From positions 806,001-870,000 of the forward strand of contig CAWAJR010000006.1 in NCBI GenBank assembly GCA_963782465.1: 64,000 nucleotides of DNA. The letters run 5' to 3'. Numbering within the stretch: position 1 is the stretch's first letter; each line of letters starts with the position of its first letter. A program made the position numbers and the translations under genes. The notes below the pieces were generated by a model that was not told the DNA's origin, did no database searches, and saw only the letters and a program-made list of their open reading frames with translations. The stretch comes from JAODBJ01 sp963782465 (GTDB lineage Bacteria; Actinomycetota; Acidimicrobiia; IMCC26256; PALSA-610). Below, one piece after another: positions 17,801-25,615 of this stretch.

Positions 17801-18315
17801 GCGACTTCCTCGCACGACCCGAAGCCAACGAGATCCCACCGGTGTTCCGCACGATGCTCGAGCTCAACGTGCGTGCCCTGAGCGGCCCACCCTGGTCGTC
17901 GGCCGGCGTAAAGCTTCCGCCGAACACGAGCACCCACAACGAACGAGCCCTCCTTCACCTCCTTGCCGGCCGAACCGCCGAGGCTGATGCGTTACTCACC
18001 GAGCGCAACCGCGAGCTCCTGCGGAGGGCTGGGCATTCCTTCCAGCGCTTCACCCCCTATTTCGCGGGGGCGCTGACTGCGGCGCTCGGCCCACGCGACG
18101 CCGGCGGCGCACCCGCGTGGCTCCGCACATGGGTCACCGATCCGCCGTTGCCCGGTCTGTGGGTGGTTCACCGAGCGATCACCGGGCTGCTGCTGGCCGA
18201 GCGCGAAGCTGACGCGGACCTGGCTCGGGCCGCCGTCGCCCTGCTTTCCGGCGTCGATGCGGATGACGCCGTCCGTCAGTGGGTCCAAGATTGGGCGAAC
18301 CGCACCTTTTCGTGA
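14893..18315 (+). CDS. PknK-like Ser/Thr kinase fused to a STAND ATPase/TPR module
   Basis: 1140 residues. The N-terminal Hanks kinase (about 14-265) has Lys43 in VALKLL, the catalytic loop HRDVKPAN with Asp134, and RAPEA. The DFG motif is DFS (151-153). A P-loop ATPase follows (APAGAGKSW near 307, CVIEDLHHASLE as the Walker B region), then about 500 residues of helical TPR-like repeats. This is the layout of mycobacterial PknK, a cytoplasmic kinase with a MalT-type regulatory module, but I see no C-terminal LuxR HTH. The neighbouring FHA-HTH gene may supply the DNA-binding output. The start is an ATG at 14893. Confidence 0.88.
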   Translation: MVASRARAAGTTVGPFRLEQCLGGGHDTEVWRANGDGIIVALKLLRPEADALARARLAREAAVLTSLDHPAIGWLLDAGEEDGEPFLAFTLYEAGTLASRLDHGRLTVAEAAAVLAPVAEALAYVHSRGIVHRDVKPANVLLAPDGPVLVDFSIASITGSTYDGWIEGAPAVAGTEGYRAPEAGRHAPTAPEDVYALGISLLEAVTGDRNVGDTSALGALQSLVESCVSPDPVARPTAATFASECARVAGTVVAPVEPPPRDAPATAATAPQTERIGVRNDELVRLAQTVDEGALADELRAVLIVAPAGAGKSWLVEHAAARVLALRSDRKVLSARCSAAVGDTTVLRPWLRPLLERDTDPIGTLARFVGRSPATQLARALGIVRGGTIDGDPGVVADALAAALASIGQVVCVIEDLHHASLELLDLLARIALRTGVPGAMWATSRPGIVDPDDLEFESLALSPLDDDAIAMLVRDEIGAVGETMLAEVVAVAGGNPLHAREAALAAGREGAASLGSLPDLIADRFEHLDRRTREALDVAAACGDTFWPEAVGSTLLDGSAALYQSGVAQARMTSTIAGSTEAAWVHPLLQEVAYERLSAARRRELHAQLAGVLDGAGALAEVVARQAGTAFRLGDVGSAALAGRSAAGAARDALDRFALSGAANWIELLRDTGHEPVAGTADILDGELRIARGEFDAAARLVRPLTVRDDDIGTRALVLATEATAGAGDLRAAEAFGERAHERLGDDPELAASFGAVLARRGRTGDALQLLDAAAARSTSQGDDAFAARLAAQAADVAADLAERQALPFADAIARTRAALDALRATGDRRRYAQSIDSIFGMINLDHPHEALELAKEAAAISKEIGDEVSYGLAVYRICDAALDLSDVTTFEQHRDELPHLRLAEVDRVSADLLVQLFDALRTGDLRDLPRRTLAFHERFRGVADAEGFRAVFGAVCAALWQGQVDLARDFLARPEANEIPPVFRTMLELNVRALSGPPWSSAGVKLPPNTSTHNERALLHLLAGRTAEADALLTERNRELLRRAGHSFQRFTPYFAGALTAALGPRDAGGAPAWLRTWVTDPPLPGLWVVHRAITGLLLAEREADADLARAAVALLSGVDADDAVRQWVQDWANRTFS

Positions 18316-18449
18316 TTTTCAGCCGATCAGTGTGATCTGCGTCACCAGACCGAAACAGGGCTAATCACGGAGCGTGGTCGGGCCGATCACCTCTCCAGCG
18401 TCAAGGAAGACGCACCCTGGATGAGACGAAGAACCGTTCGCGCCTAATT

Positions 18450-18518
18450 GGTCGCCTGCGCGGCGGGGAGTCAGTGGCGAAACCGGCTTCCAGGCCAACT
18501 CGGAGAGAGAAAGGCCTG
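18450..18518 (+). promoter_or_regulatory. Structured 5'-leader RNA motif, copy 1
   Basis: The leader of the 37-residue peptide gene contains GGTCGCC, a 5-nt-loop hairpin, GGCGGGGAGT, TGGCGA, ACCGGC and a terminal hairpin CAGGCC/GGCCTG (18491-18496 with 18513-18518). All these pieces recur in the same order at 52914-53000 before the 1749-residue exoprotein. The terminal stem differs at two base pairs by compensatory changes, good evidence for RNA structure. The GGGGA..CA..TGGCGAA part faintly recalls the core of c-di-AMP (ydaO) riboswitches, which often precede exported-protein genes in actinobacteria, but I cannot assign a class. Confidence 0.6.
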
Positions 18519-18525
18519 CCCGGAA

Positions 18526-18639
18526 ATGACTCGTTTCGCACGCAACAACTACCGCGCGATCGTCGCCGCCCTCGGTGCCGTCGTCGCCCTTTCGGCAACG
18601 ACCGGCATGTCGGTGCTGGCCGACGTCCACTGGCACTGA
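18526..18639 (+). CDS. 37-residue membrane/exported small protein
   Basis: MTRFARNNYR followed by a hydrophobic stretch (AIVAALGAVVALSATTGMSV) and a short tail LADVHWH. It looks like a signal peptide or single membrane helix with a metal-friendly H-W-H end. The ATG follows the structured leader at 18450-18518 directly, and a 8-bp hairpin terminator lies 16 nt after the stop, so it has its own short transcript. No family is recognised. A secreted peptide or small membrane regulator is possible. Confidence 0.6.
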   Translation: MTRFARNNYRAIVAALGAVVALSATTGMSVLADVHWH

Positions 18640-18946
18640 TCAACGACTGAGCGCTCGGCCACAACGGCGTGGCCGACCGCAACAGCACGAACCTCGTGGC
18701 CCGCTGCCGGACAGCCCCGGCGGCGGGTCGGTTCGCGCGCGCGGTCCAACGGACGGAATCCGGGCTGGGGCACCGGCTCCCGTCCGATGGACGGTCGCCG
18801 GCCCGCCGGCCGTGCCCCGCTTACCCCGCCCGTGAGCCACCTGGGAGAACCTCCAGAGTCGCTGTGAATCGCCGCCGGGCGCTTCGGTCGGGATCGCCGG
18901 AGCCCGATGCAGATCGGGGACGGGGGTCCTTACCAGGAGCTACAGC
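18640..18946. other. Intergenic region, no gene seen
   Basis: 307 nt separate the 37-residue peptide from the His-rich protein gene. Apart from the terminator at 18655-18676 and several short GC hairpins (for example CCGTCC/GGACGG at 18780-18794), I see no coding signal. The end region 18841-18930 is a possible structured leader, with AGGAG 8 nt before the next ATG, but nothing I can name. Confidence 0.5.
18655..18676 (+). terminator. Hairpin after the small-protein gene
   Basis: TCGGCCAC and GTGGCCGA form an 8-bp stem with an AACGGC loop, 16 nt beyond the small gene stop. No T-tract follows. Confidence 0.5.
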
Positions 18947-19390
18947 ATGACGATTTCGCCGATCACCAATCCGTTGGTGGCGGGCGCGGGGCTCGACCCC
19001 GCGTCACAACCATCGAACAACCAATCACCACTGCAATCGGTGGCCGACCTGTTCCACATGTCGACCGCCGACCTGATGAGCGAACTGAAGAGCGGCAAGA
19101 GCCTGGCCGACGTCGCGAAGGAAAAGGGCGTCTCGACGACCGACCTCGCGAACACGATCAAGCAGGACATCGAGAACAAGGCGCCGGCGAACGCGAACGT
19201 CGACCCGGCGAAACTCGATGCCGTGGTCAACAAGCTCATCAACCAGAAGGGCGGCCCCGGCGGCGCGCACCGGCACCACCACCATGGCGGCGGCGGTGTC
19301 TCGTCGAGCGGGACCGACCCGAGCGCACTTCAGTCCCAGACGCAGACGTCAACCGCTGCCGGCTCGACGATCTTCTCGCTGCTGGCCTGA
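18947..19390 (+). CDS. Small soluble protein with SLADVAKEKGVS repeat and His tract
   Basis: 147 residues. The N-terminal half contains LFHMSTADLMSELKSGKSLA and DVAKEKGVSTTDLANTIKQD, the short helical pattern found in several small secreted or spore-associated bacterial proteins. It is followed by a histidine/glycine tract (HRHHHHGGGG) and a serine/threonine/glutamine-rich tail ending IFSLLA. No signal peptide is evident. The histidines could bind metal. AGGAG lies 8 nt before the ATG. The role is unknown, and the gene converges on the GyrB-like gene. Confidence 0.75.
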   Translation: MTISPITNPLVAGAGLDPASQPSNNQSPLQSVADLFHMSTADLMSELKSGKSLADVAKEKGVSTTDLANTIKQDIENKAPANANVDPAKLDAVVNKLINQKGGPGGAHRHHHHGGGGVSSSGTDPSALQSQTQTSTAAGSTIFSLLA

Positions 19391-19446
19391 TCTGCGCGCC
19401 CGACGCAACACCAATCCCACGATGGGAGGCTCGCAAGGGCCGCCGG

Positions 19447-21393
19447 TCAGATGTCGAGGAATCGCACATCCTTGGCGTTCTGCTGGATGAACACCTTGCG
19501 GGCCTCCACGTCGTCGCCCATCAGCACCGACAGGACTTCGTCGGCAATGGCAGCCTGGTCGACGTCGATCTGTACGAGGTTGCGCGTCGCGGGGTTCATG
19601 CAGGTTTCGCGAAGCTCGGGCGCGTCCATCTCGCCCAAGCCCTTGAACCGGGCGAACGTCAGTTGCCGGTTCGGGTTCGCCTCGATGACCCGCAGGCGGG
19701 CGACGTCGTCGGCGACGTAGGTCTTCTTGCCCCCGATCTCCACGGAGTACAAGGGCGGTTGCGCGACGTACAACAGGCCGGCCTCCACCAACGCCGTCAT
19801 CTGCCGGTAGAAGAAGGTGATCAGCAATGTGCGGATGTGGCCGCCGTCGACATCGGCGTCGGCGAGGATCACGACCTTGCCGTAACGCACCTTCGCCACG
19901 TCGAACGACGGACCGATACCACCGCCGATCGCGGCGATCAGCGACTGGATCTCGGTGTTGGCGACGATCTTGTCGACGGTCGCGCGCTCGACGTTGAGGA
20001 TCTTGCCGCGCAACGGCAGGATCGCCTGGGTCTTCGGGTCGCGCGCGTCGCGGGCCGAACCACCGGCGGAGTTGCCCTCGACGAGGAACACTTCGGTTTC
20101 GGCCGAGACGCGCGACGAACAGTCGGCGAGCTTGTCGGGCATGCCGACACCGTCGAGCGCGGTCTTGCGCCGCGTGATCTCACGGGCCTGTTTCGCGGCG
20201 GACCGAGCCTTCGCGGCGTTCGTGGCCTTGCCGATGATCGCCTTCGCCGGGTTGGGGTGCTCCTCGAGCCAGCGGGCGAAATGCTCGTTCGTCGAACGTT
20301 CGACGAGGGTGCGGATCTCGGTGTTGCCGAGCTTCGCTTTCGTCTGACCTTCGAACTGCGGGTCGCTCAACCGCACCGAGACGATCGCGGTGAGCCCCTC
20401 GCGTACGTCGTCGCCTTGGAAGCCGTCGTCTTTCGGCTTCAGCAGGTTGCGGGCCTTCGCGTAACGGTTGATCGCGGTGGTGAGCGCGCGCTTGAAGCCT
20501 TCCGCGTGCATCCCGCCTTCGGTGGTGGAGATCCCGTTGGCGTAGGTGTGAAGCCCTTCGTTGTAGCCCGTGTTCCACTGCCACGCGACTTCGACGTCGC
20601 CTTCGGGACCGTGGTCGGCGAAGAAGCCGACGTCTTTGAACAGTGGCTCCTTCGCCGCGTTGAGGTGACGCACGAAGTCGACGATGCCGCCCGCGAACTG
20701 GAACGTCTGCTCGTTGGCGTGGCCCTTGCGTTCATCGTGGAAGCCGATGGCGAGACCGCGGTTGAGGAATGCCATCACCTGGAGGCGCTCCATCACGGTC
20801 GACGCACGGAAGTCGGTTTCCTCGAACACTTCGGGGTCGGGCCAGAACGAGATGGTCGTGCCGCTCCCGCGCCGGGCCTTCGCCACGGCTTTCAGCGGTC
20901 CTTGCGGGACGCCGGCCTTGACCGTTCCGCGCGACTTCACCGGCGCGTATTCCTGCCGCCAGCGTTGACCGTCGCGGTCGATCTCGACGACCAGTTTGCG
21001 CGACAGCGCGTTGACAACCGACACGCCGACGCCGTGCAGACCGCCCGACACCTTGTAACCGCCGCCGCCGAACTTGCCTCCGGCATGCAGCATCGTCAGC
21101 ACGACTTCGGCGGCCGACTTGCCCTTGTAATGAGGGTGTTCGTCGATCGGGATCCCGCGGCCGTTGTCGGCCACCCGGCAGCCGCCATCGGCGAGCAGGG
21201 TGACGTCGATGCGCGTGCAATGGCCCGCCATCGCTTCGTCGACGGCGTTGTCGACCACTTCCCATACGAGATGGTGGAGACCGGTCGGGCCGGTCGAACC
21301 GATGTACATACCCGGTCGCTTGCGCACCGGGTCGAGCCCTTCGAGGACCTGGATCTGTTCGGCGTCGTAGCCCGAACCACTGCGGCGCGCCAT
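19447..21393 (-). CDS. Type II topoisomerase subunit B (GyrB/ParE-like)
   Basis: 648 residues, the ATPase subunit. The GHKL domain has EVVDNAVDEAMAG, DNGRGIP and GGLHGVGVSVVNA. The TOPRIM domain has VFLVEGNSAGGSA and ILADADVDGGHIRT. The canonical E-G-D-S is E-G-N-S here (Asn441), the position of the E. coli D426N quinolone-resistance change, and the nearby LPLKGK is LPLRGK. No large insert like that of proteobacterial GyrB is present. Its likely partner is the GyrA-like gene at 11468, separated from it by the FHA/kinase locus. Confidence 0.94.
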   Translation of the reverse strand: MARRSGSGYDAEQIQVLEGLDPVRKRPGMYIGSTGPTGLHHLVWEVVDNAVDEAMAGHCTRIDVTLLADGGCRVADNGRGIPIDEHPHYKGKSAAEVVLTMLHAGGKFGGGGYKVSGGLHGVGVSVVNALSRKLVVEIDRDGQRWRQEYAPVKSRGTVKAGVPQGPLKAVAKARRGSGTTISFWPDPEVFEETDFRASTVMERLQVMAFLNRGLAIGFHDERKGHANEQTFQFAGGIVDFVRHLNAAKEPLFKDVGFFADHGPEGDVEVAWQWNTGYNEGLHTYANGISTTEGGMHAEGFKRALTTAINRYAKARNLLKPKDDGFQGDDVREGLTAIVSVRLSDPQFEGQTKAKLGNTEIRTLVERSTNEHFARWLEEHPNPAKAIIGKATNAAKARSAAKQAREITRRKTALDGVGMPDKLADCSSRVSAETEVFLVEGNSAGGSARDARDPKTQAILPLRGKILNVERATVDKIVANTEIQSLIAAIGGGIGPSFDVAKVRYGKVVILADADVDGGHIRTLLITFFYRQMTALVEAGLLYVAQPPLYSVEIGGKKTYVADDVARLRVIEANPNRQLTFARFKGLGEMDAPELRETCMNPATRNLVQIDVDQAAIADEVLSVLMGDDVEARKVFIQQNAKDVRFLDI

Positions 21394-21471
21394 GCCGCCA
21401 CGATAGGGGGCAGGTGTGCCAACTCCCGGTCTTCTCCGATCGGTGCGCGTCGCGTGATAAACCCGGCGGCT

Positions 21472-21927
21472 ATGCCGAAAGTGTTCGCGTCAACGGCCGA
21501 CCTGGCGTCGTCGGTAGGGGCCGACCTCGGCGTCACCGATTGGATCACGGTGACCCAGGAGCAGGTCGACAAGTTTGCCGAGGCCACCCTCGACAACCAG
21601 TGGATCCACACCGACACCGAGCGCGCCCGCAACGGCCCGTTCGGCGGGCCGATCGCCCACGGCTATCTCACGCTGTCGCTCGCCAGCCACTTCCTCTCGG
21701 TCCTCGCGCGGGTCGACGGGATCTCGATGGGCATCAACTACGGCGTCGACAAGGTGCGCTTCCCGAGCCCGGTACCGGTGGGTTCACGCCTGCGCGGGCA
21801 CGGTGAGGTGGTCGAAGTGAAAGAAGTTCCCGGCGGGGTGCAAGCCGTGATCCGGGTGACGATCGAACGCGAGGGCGGCGAGAAACCGGCCGCCATCGTC
21901 GACACTGTCAGCCGCTATCTCGTCTGA
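21472..21927 (+). CDS. MaoC-like (R)-specific enoyl-CoA hydratase
   Basis: A 151-residue single hot-dog domain of the MaoC family. The hydratase motif DNQWIH gives Asp41 and His46, followed by PFGGPIAHGYLTLSL, the typical overhang segment. Such enzymes hydrate trans-2-enoyl-CoA to (R)-3-hydroxyacyl-CoA in lipid catabolism or polyhydroxyalkanoate supply. The SDR 19 nt downstream on the same strand could oxidise the product, so the two probably form an operon. The ATG at 21472 is the first after the divergent GyrB-like gene. Confidence 0.9.
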   Translation: MPKVFASTADLASSVGADLGVTDWITVTQEQVDKFAEATLDNQWIHTDTERARNGPFGGPIAHGYLTLSLASHFLSVLARVDGISMGINYGVDKVRFPSPVPVGSRLRGHGEVVEVKEVPGGVQAVIRVTIEREGGEKPAAIVDTVSRYLV

Positions 21928-21946
21928 CCCGGGAAAAGGGCCCACG

Positions 21947-22735
21947 ATGCTTCTCGACGAATTCAAGCTCACCGATCGGATCGCGATCGTGACCGGCGGA
22001 GGTCGCGGCATCGGTGCTGCGATCGCGCGCGCGTACGCGGAGGCGGGTGCCGACGTGGTGCTCGCGGCGCGCACGAAGGAACAGCTCGACGCGGTTGCGG
22101 CCGACGTCACCGGCATGGGCCGCCGTGCGCTCGTCGTCCCGACCGACGTGAACGACAACGAGGCCGTCGAAGCCATCGTCGAGCAGACGATGAACGAGTT
22201 CGGTCGCCTCGACATCGTGGTGAACAACGCCGGCGGCACCACTCCCCGGCCGTTCCTCGCGACGAGCGCCGGATTTCTCGAGCGGTCGTTCCATTTCAAC
22301 GTGACGACCGCGTTCGTGTTGAGCAAGGCGGCGACGCCGCACCTGCTCGCGGCGGGCGACGGTGCGATCGTCAACATCTCGTCGGCGATCGGGCGCCTGC
22401 GTGACCGCGGCTTCGTCGCGTACGGCACCGCGAAAGGCGCGCTGACGCACATGACGCGGCTCATGGCCGCCGACCTCGCACCGAAGGTCCGCGTCAACGG
22501 CATCGCGGTCGGTTCGGTCGCGACGAGTGCACTCGAAACGGTGCTCGACGACGACGCGATCCGGGAAGAAATGATTCGCCGCACGCCCCTGAAGCGGCTC
22601 GGGCGACCCGAGGACATCGCGCTGTGTGCGCTCTACCTCGCGTCGCCCGCAGCCAGCTTCGTGACGGGCAAGATCATGGAGATCGACGGCGGTCTCGAGG
22701 AAGCGAACCTCGAACTGGGCCTCCCCGACCTCTAG
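21947..22735 (+). CDS. Short-chain dehydrogenase/reductase
   Basis: A 262-residue classical SDR with TGGGRGIG (16-23), NNAG (93-96) and Ser146-Tyr159-Lys163. The C-terminal motif GKIMEIDGGLEE is typical of the 3-oxoacyl reductase-like branch (usually I-x-V-D-G-G). It follows the MaoC hydratase by 19 nt, so oxidation of a 3-hydroxyacyl-CoA or of a steroid hydroxyl is plausible. Substrate and direction cannot be read from sequence. Confidence 0.9.
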   Translation: MLLDEFKLTDRIAIVTGGGRGIGAAIARAYAEAGADVVLAARTKEQLDAVAADVTGMGRRALVVPTDVNDNEAVEAIVEQTMNEFGRLDIVVNNAGGTTPRPFLATSAGFLERSFHFNVTTAFVLSKAATPHLLAAGDGAIVNISSAIGRLRDRGFVAYGTAKGALTHMTRLMAADLAPKVRVNGIAVGSVATSALETVLDDDAIREEMIRRTPLKRLGRPEDIALCALYLASPAASFVTGKIMEIDGGLEEANLELGLPDL

Positions 22736-22762
22736 CAGAGTGCACGCTCGCCGGGTTGCCGG

Positions 22763-22933
22763 CTACTTGAAGATGTCTTTGACCTTCTCGCCGGCCTGCT
22801 TCAGGTTGCTCTTCGCTTCGTCGCGCTTGCCCTGGTTCTTCAACTCGTCGTCGTTGGTCGCGTTCCCGACCGCTTCCTTCGCCTTGCCCTTGAGTTCTTC
22901 GGCCTTGTTGTTGATCTTGTCTTCGGTTGCCAC
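22763..22933 (-). CDS. CsbD-family small stress protein
   Basis: 56 residues, starting at GTG 22933 and reading VATEDKINNKAEELKGKAKE, then AVGNATNDDELKNQGKRDEA and ending KVKDIFK. This lysine/glutamate-rich, natively loose helix is the CsbD pattern, a general-stress protein family of unknown mechanism. GAGAGGG lies about 9 nt upstream. It converges with the SDR gene. Confidence 0.88.
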   Translation of the reverse strand: MATEDKINNKAEELKGKAKEAVGNATNDDELKNQGKRDEAKSNLKQAGEKVKDIFK

Positions 22934-23019
22934 AGATGCCCTCTCGTTTCAGCGGTTGTCGGAGAGGGTCTACCCATCGGTAACGACGATCACGCTCGAA
23001 GCGTGCTCATGACGCGCGC

Positions 23020-24197
23020 TCAGGTTCGCGGTTGCGACAGCGCGAGCGCGTTCTCCCGCATCACCATGCGGATCTCGGCGTCGGAGAAACCGTCGAGGTC
23101 GTCGACGAAAGCCTTCGGGCTGGCCAGGCCCTCGGCGTGGGGGTAGTCGGAACCGAAGATCACATGTTCCGCGCCGATTTCGTCGCGCAAGCCGCGTAGG
23201 TCGTCTTCGTAGTAGGGCGATACCCAGACGTTGGTGCGCAACTGCGCGACCGGGTCGGCACCACCGAACGCGCCCGGTACCTGCCCGTACGCCTTCTTCA
23301 GGCCGCGGGCGAGTAACTGCACCCAGTCGGAGCCACTCTCGATGGTGGCGACCCGCACGTTGGGAAAGCGGCTGAACATGCCATGGCAGATGAGCGCGGC
23401 GATCGTGTCGTGGATCGGACGGTGGCCGCCGGTGATGTTGACGAACGGGTCGTAGCGGAACGCCTCCATCTGACCGGTCGAACCCCAATCTTCGGCGTAA
23501 CGGTGATAGCCGCTGTCGCCGGAGTGGTACGCGACGAGGATCCCGGATTCGTTCACGCGCGCCCAGAACGGGTCGTAGCACTCGTCTGCCGGTGAACGGC
23601 TGAAGTTCGGGCCGCGCACCGGTCCCGATCGCATCACGACGACATGCGTGCCGCGCTCGAGCGCCCAGTCGAGTTCACGCACCGCAGCGTCGGGATCGAT
23701 CAACGAGATGTACGGCGCGGGGTAGATGCGGTCGCGGTAGTTGAACGTCCAGTCGTCGTGCATCCATTCGTTGAACGCGTGGAACGCGACCGTGGCCGCG
23801 ACCGGGTCGTGGAGGAGCGCTTCTTCGACGCCGACACCCAAGGTCGGGAACAGGAAGCAACCATCCATGCCCTGCTCGTCCATGAGCGCGACGCGCGCCG
23901 CCGGTTCGCGATACGCGGCACTGATCGGTTCGAGCGCGCCGAAGGCGGCGCGGATGTCGTCGCCGGCGCGCTTGCCCCGGAAGTAGTCGTCGAGCGCGCC
24001 GGGCGCGCGACCGGGTCGAAGGTCGGGTTCGGGATGAACTTGAACACCTTCCCCGCGACGACGATGCGCGGTTTCCCTTCGATCTGCGCCCACTGCACCA
24101 ACTTCTTGTGCGACGCCGGCAAGTGCCGCGTGAACGCGTCGGTGGCCTCGTAGTAGTGGTTGTCGGCGTCGAAGACGTCGAACTCGACCGTTCCCAT
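23020..24197 (-). CDS. Amidohydrolase-2 family enzyme, interrupted by a frameshift
   Basis: A TIM-barrel metal-dependent hydrolase/decarboxylase. The N-terminal frame begins MGTVEFDVFDADNHYYEATD, with GGAGGAG upstream of ATG 24197, and carries the D-x-H metal motif. Near 24000 it shifts into the frame that holds ALDDYFRGKRAGDD, the histidines of VAYHSGDSGYHRY, and IFGSDYPHAEG. Adding one C/G in the palindromic GCGCGCCGGGCGCGC restores a single reading frame of about 393 residues. Family members act on ring-cleavage or steroid-derived acids. Whether the gene is truly broken or the assembly is short one base cannot be told here. Confidence 0.8.
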
Positions 24198-24314
24198 GCG
24201 TCGCTCCTCCGGCAGGCGTCGTCGACCGACACTATTTGTCGCCTCTCGACGCCTGCCAGTACCGGGCCGCCACCGTCCACCGGACGAAATCCGGCCCCTC
24301 GGCCCGGTTCATGT

Positions 24315-25565
24315 TCAGTGAACGCCTGCTTCGACCGCCGACGCGACGGCGAGAAGTTCGCGGTCGTGCCAGGGTTTGGCGACGAGCTGGACCGCGACCG
24401 GGAGACGCCCGGCGACCGCGACCGGCAGGACCACCGCGGGCCAACCCGACAGGCTCGGCGGCAACGTGTACACGTAGTCGTCGCGTTCCATCGCCCGATG
24501 GAGCGGCGCGACGGTACGCGTCGCCGGCATGACGATGATGTCGGCGCCGGCCGCGTCGACCAGGGCGCGGCGCCGGTAGCGGTCCCAATCTTCGAGTTGC
24601 CCGTGGGCATCGGCGCCCGAGCGCTGCGCCCGGTCCCAGTACCGGCAGGTGATGTCGAACACCTCGTCGAGGCGCGCCGGCACCGGCGGCACGAGGCGTG
24701 CGCCCCGGCGCTCGAGCGCCGCCGCGACCGCGCGCACCGCGTTCGCGATCTCCGCCTGCGGCGACCACGCGGGTTCATCCGCGGCGACCGCCACCCGTAC
24801 ACCGGCGACACCGGCGACACCCGCGGGCTGGCCGGCGAGGGCGACGGGCGGCATCGCGGGGTCGATGCCGTCGGGCCCGGCGATGACGGCGAACGCGAGC
24901 GCGAGGTCTTCGACGCGGCGGGCGAGCGGGCCGATCACGGTGCGGCCGTCGGCGCGATCACCCAGGCGCGGGAAGTGGCCGGTGAGGGGCACGCAGTTGA
25001 CCGTCGGCTTGTACCCCGCGGCGCCGCACCAGGCGGCCGGGAGGCGGATGCTGCCACCGGAGTCGCTGCCCAACCCCAGCGGCGACGCTCCACCGGCGAC
25101 GGCGACGGCCTCGCCGCTGCTCGAACCGCCCGGCGACCGCAACGCGTCGTGCGGGTTGCGCACGACGCCGAAGAGTTCGGTTTCCGGTTGCACGGTCGTC
25201 TTCGCGATCAACACGCCGCCCGCTTCGCGCAGGCGTGCGACGACGGTCGCGTCGCGCGCCGGGCGGCGATCGGCGGCTTCCGGCCACCCACCCGTGCACG
25301 GGAGCCCCTCGGCGTCGATCCAGTCCTTCACCGTGAACGGCACGCCGTGCAGCGGCCCGCCGACCCGGCCGGCAACCTGCGCGTCGTCGCGCTGCCGCGC
25401 CTCTTCCAGCGCACGCTCCGCGTTCGGTGCGGCGATGCAATTCGTACGCCCGTGCAGATCATCCAGGCGACGAATCGCGGCGGCCACGACGTCGACCGAT
25501 CGCCGCGCACCGCTCGCGATCGCTTCCGCGAGTTGCGCCGCTCCGAGTACGTCGCTGCCCATCAC
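24315..25565 (-). CDS. Amidase-signature hydrolase
   Basis: A 416-residue amidase. The catalytic Lys is in FTVKDWID, the cis-Ser loop is SPGGSSSGEAVAVA, and the nucleophile Ser lies in GSDSGGSIRLP, giving a complete Ser-cisSer-Lys triad. It is a little shorter than GatA-type proteins and has a variable C-terminal region with a tandem VAGVAGVRV segment. It hydrolyses an unidentified amide. It sits between the amidohydrolase and the divergent beta-galactosidase. The GatA role is unlikely, since no gatB or gatC is nearby. Confidence 0.88.
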   Translation of the reverse strand: MMGSDVLGAAQLAEAIASGARRSVDVVAAAIRRLDDLHGRTNCIAAPNAERALEEARQRDDAQVAGRVGGPLHGVPFTVKDWIDAEGLPCTGGWPEAADRRPARDATVVARLREAGGVLIAKTTVQPETELFGVVRNPHDALRSPGGSSSGEAVAVAGGASPLGLGSDSGGSIRLPAAWCGAAGYKPTVNCVPLTGHFPRLGDRADGRTVIGPLARRVEDLALAFAVIAGPDGIDPAMPPVALAGQPAGVAGVAGVRVAVAADEPAWSPQAEIANAVRAVAAALERRGARLVPPVPARLDEVFDITCRYWDRAQRSGADAHGQLEDWDRYRRRALVDAAGADIIVMPATRTVAPLHRAMERDDYVYTLPPSLSGWPAVVLPVAVAGRLPVAVQLVAKPWHDRELLAVASAVEAGVH

Positions 25566-25615
25566 CCGGAGAGTGTGGCCTGCGCGCGGGTGCCCGGGTG
25601 CGGAAAACTCCGCCC

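Noticed and set aside
18841..18946. A third copy of the structured RNA motif before the His-rich protein
   Set aside because: It has GGGAGAACC and GTGAATC segments but not the ordered blocks or terminal stem of the other two copies.
18907..21927. A 1006-codon plus-strand frame across the GyrB-like gene
   Set aside because: Arginine/histidine/valine-rich shadow of the GyrB-like gene; only its last 151 codons, from ATG 21472, are the real MaoC gene.
24232..24312. A 26-codon minus-strand frame between amidase and amidohydrolase (MNRAEGPDFVRW)
   Set aside because: Plausible composition and placement, but no clear ribosome-binding site or recognised family; not enough to call a gene.
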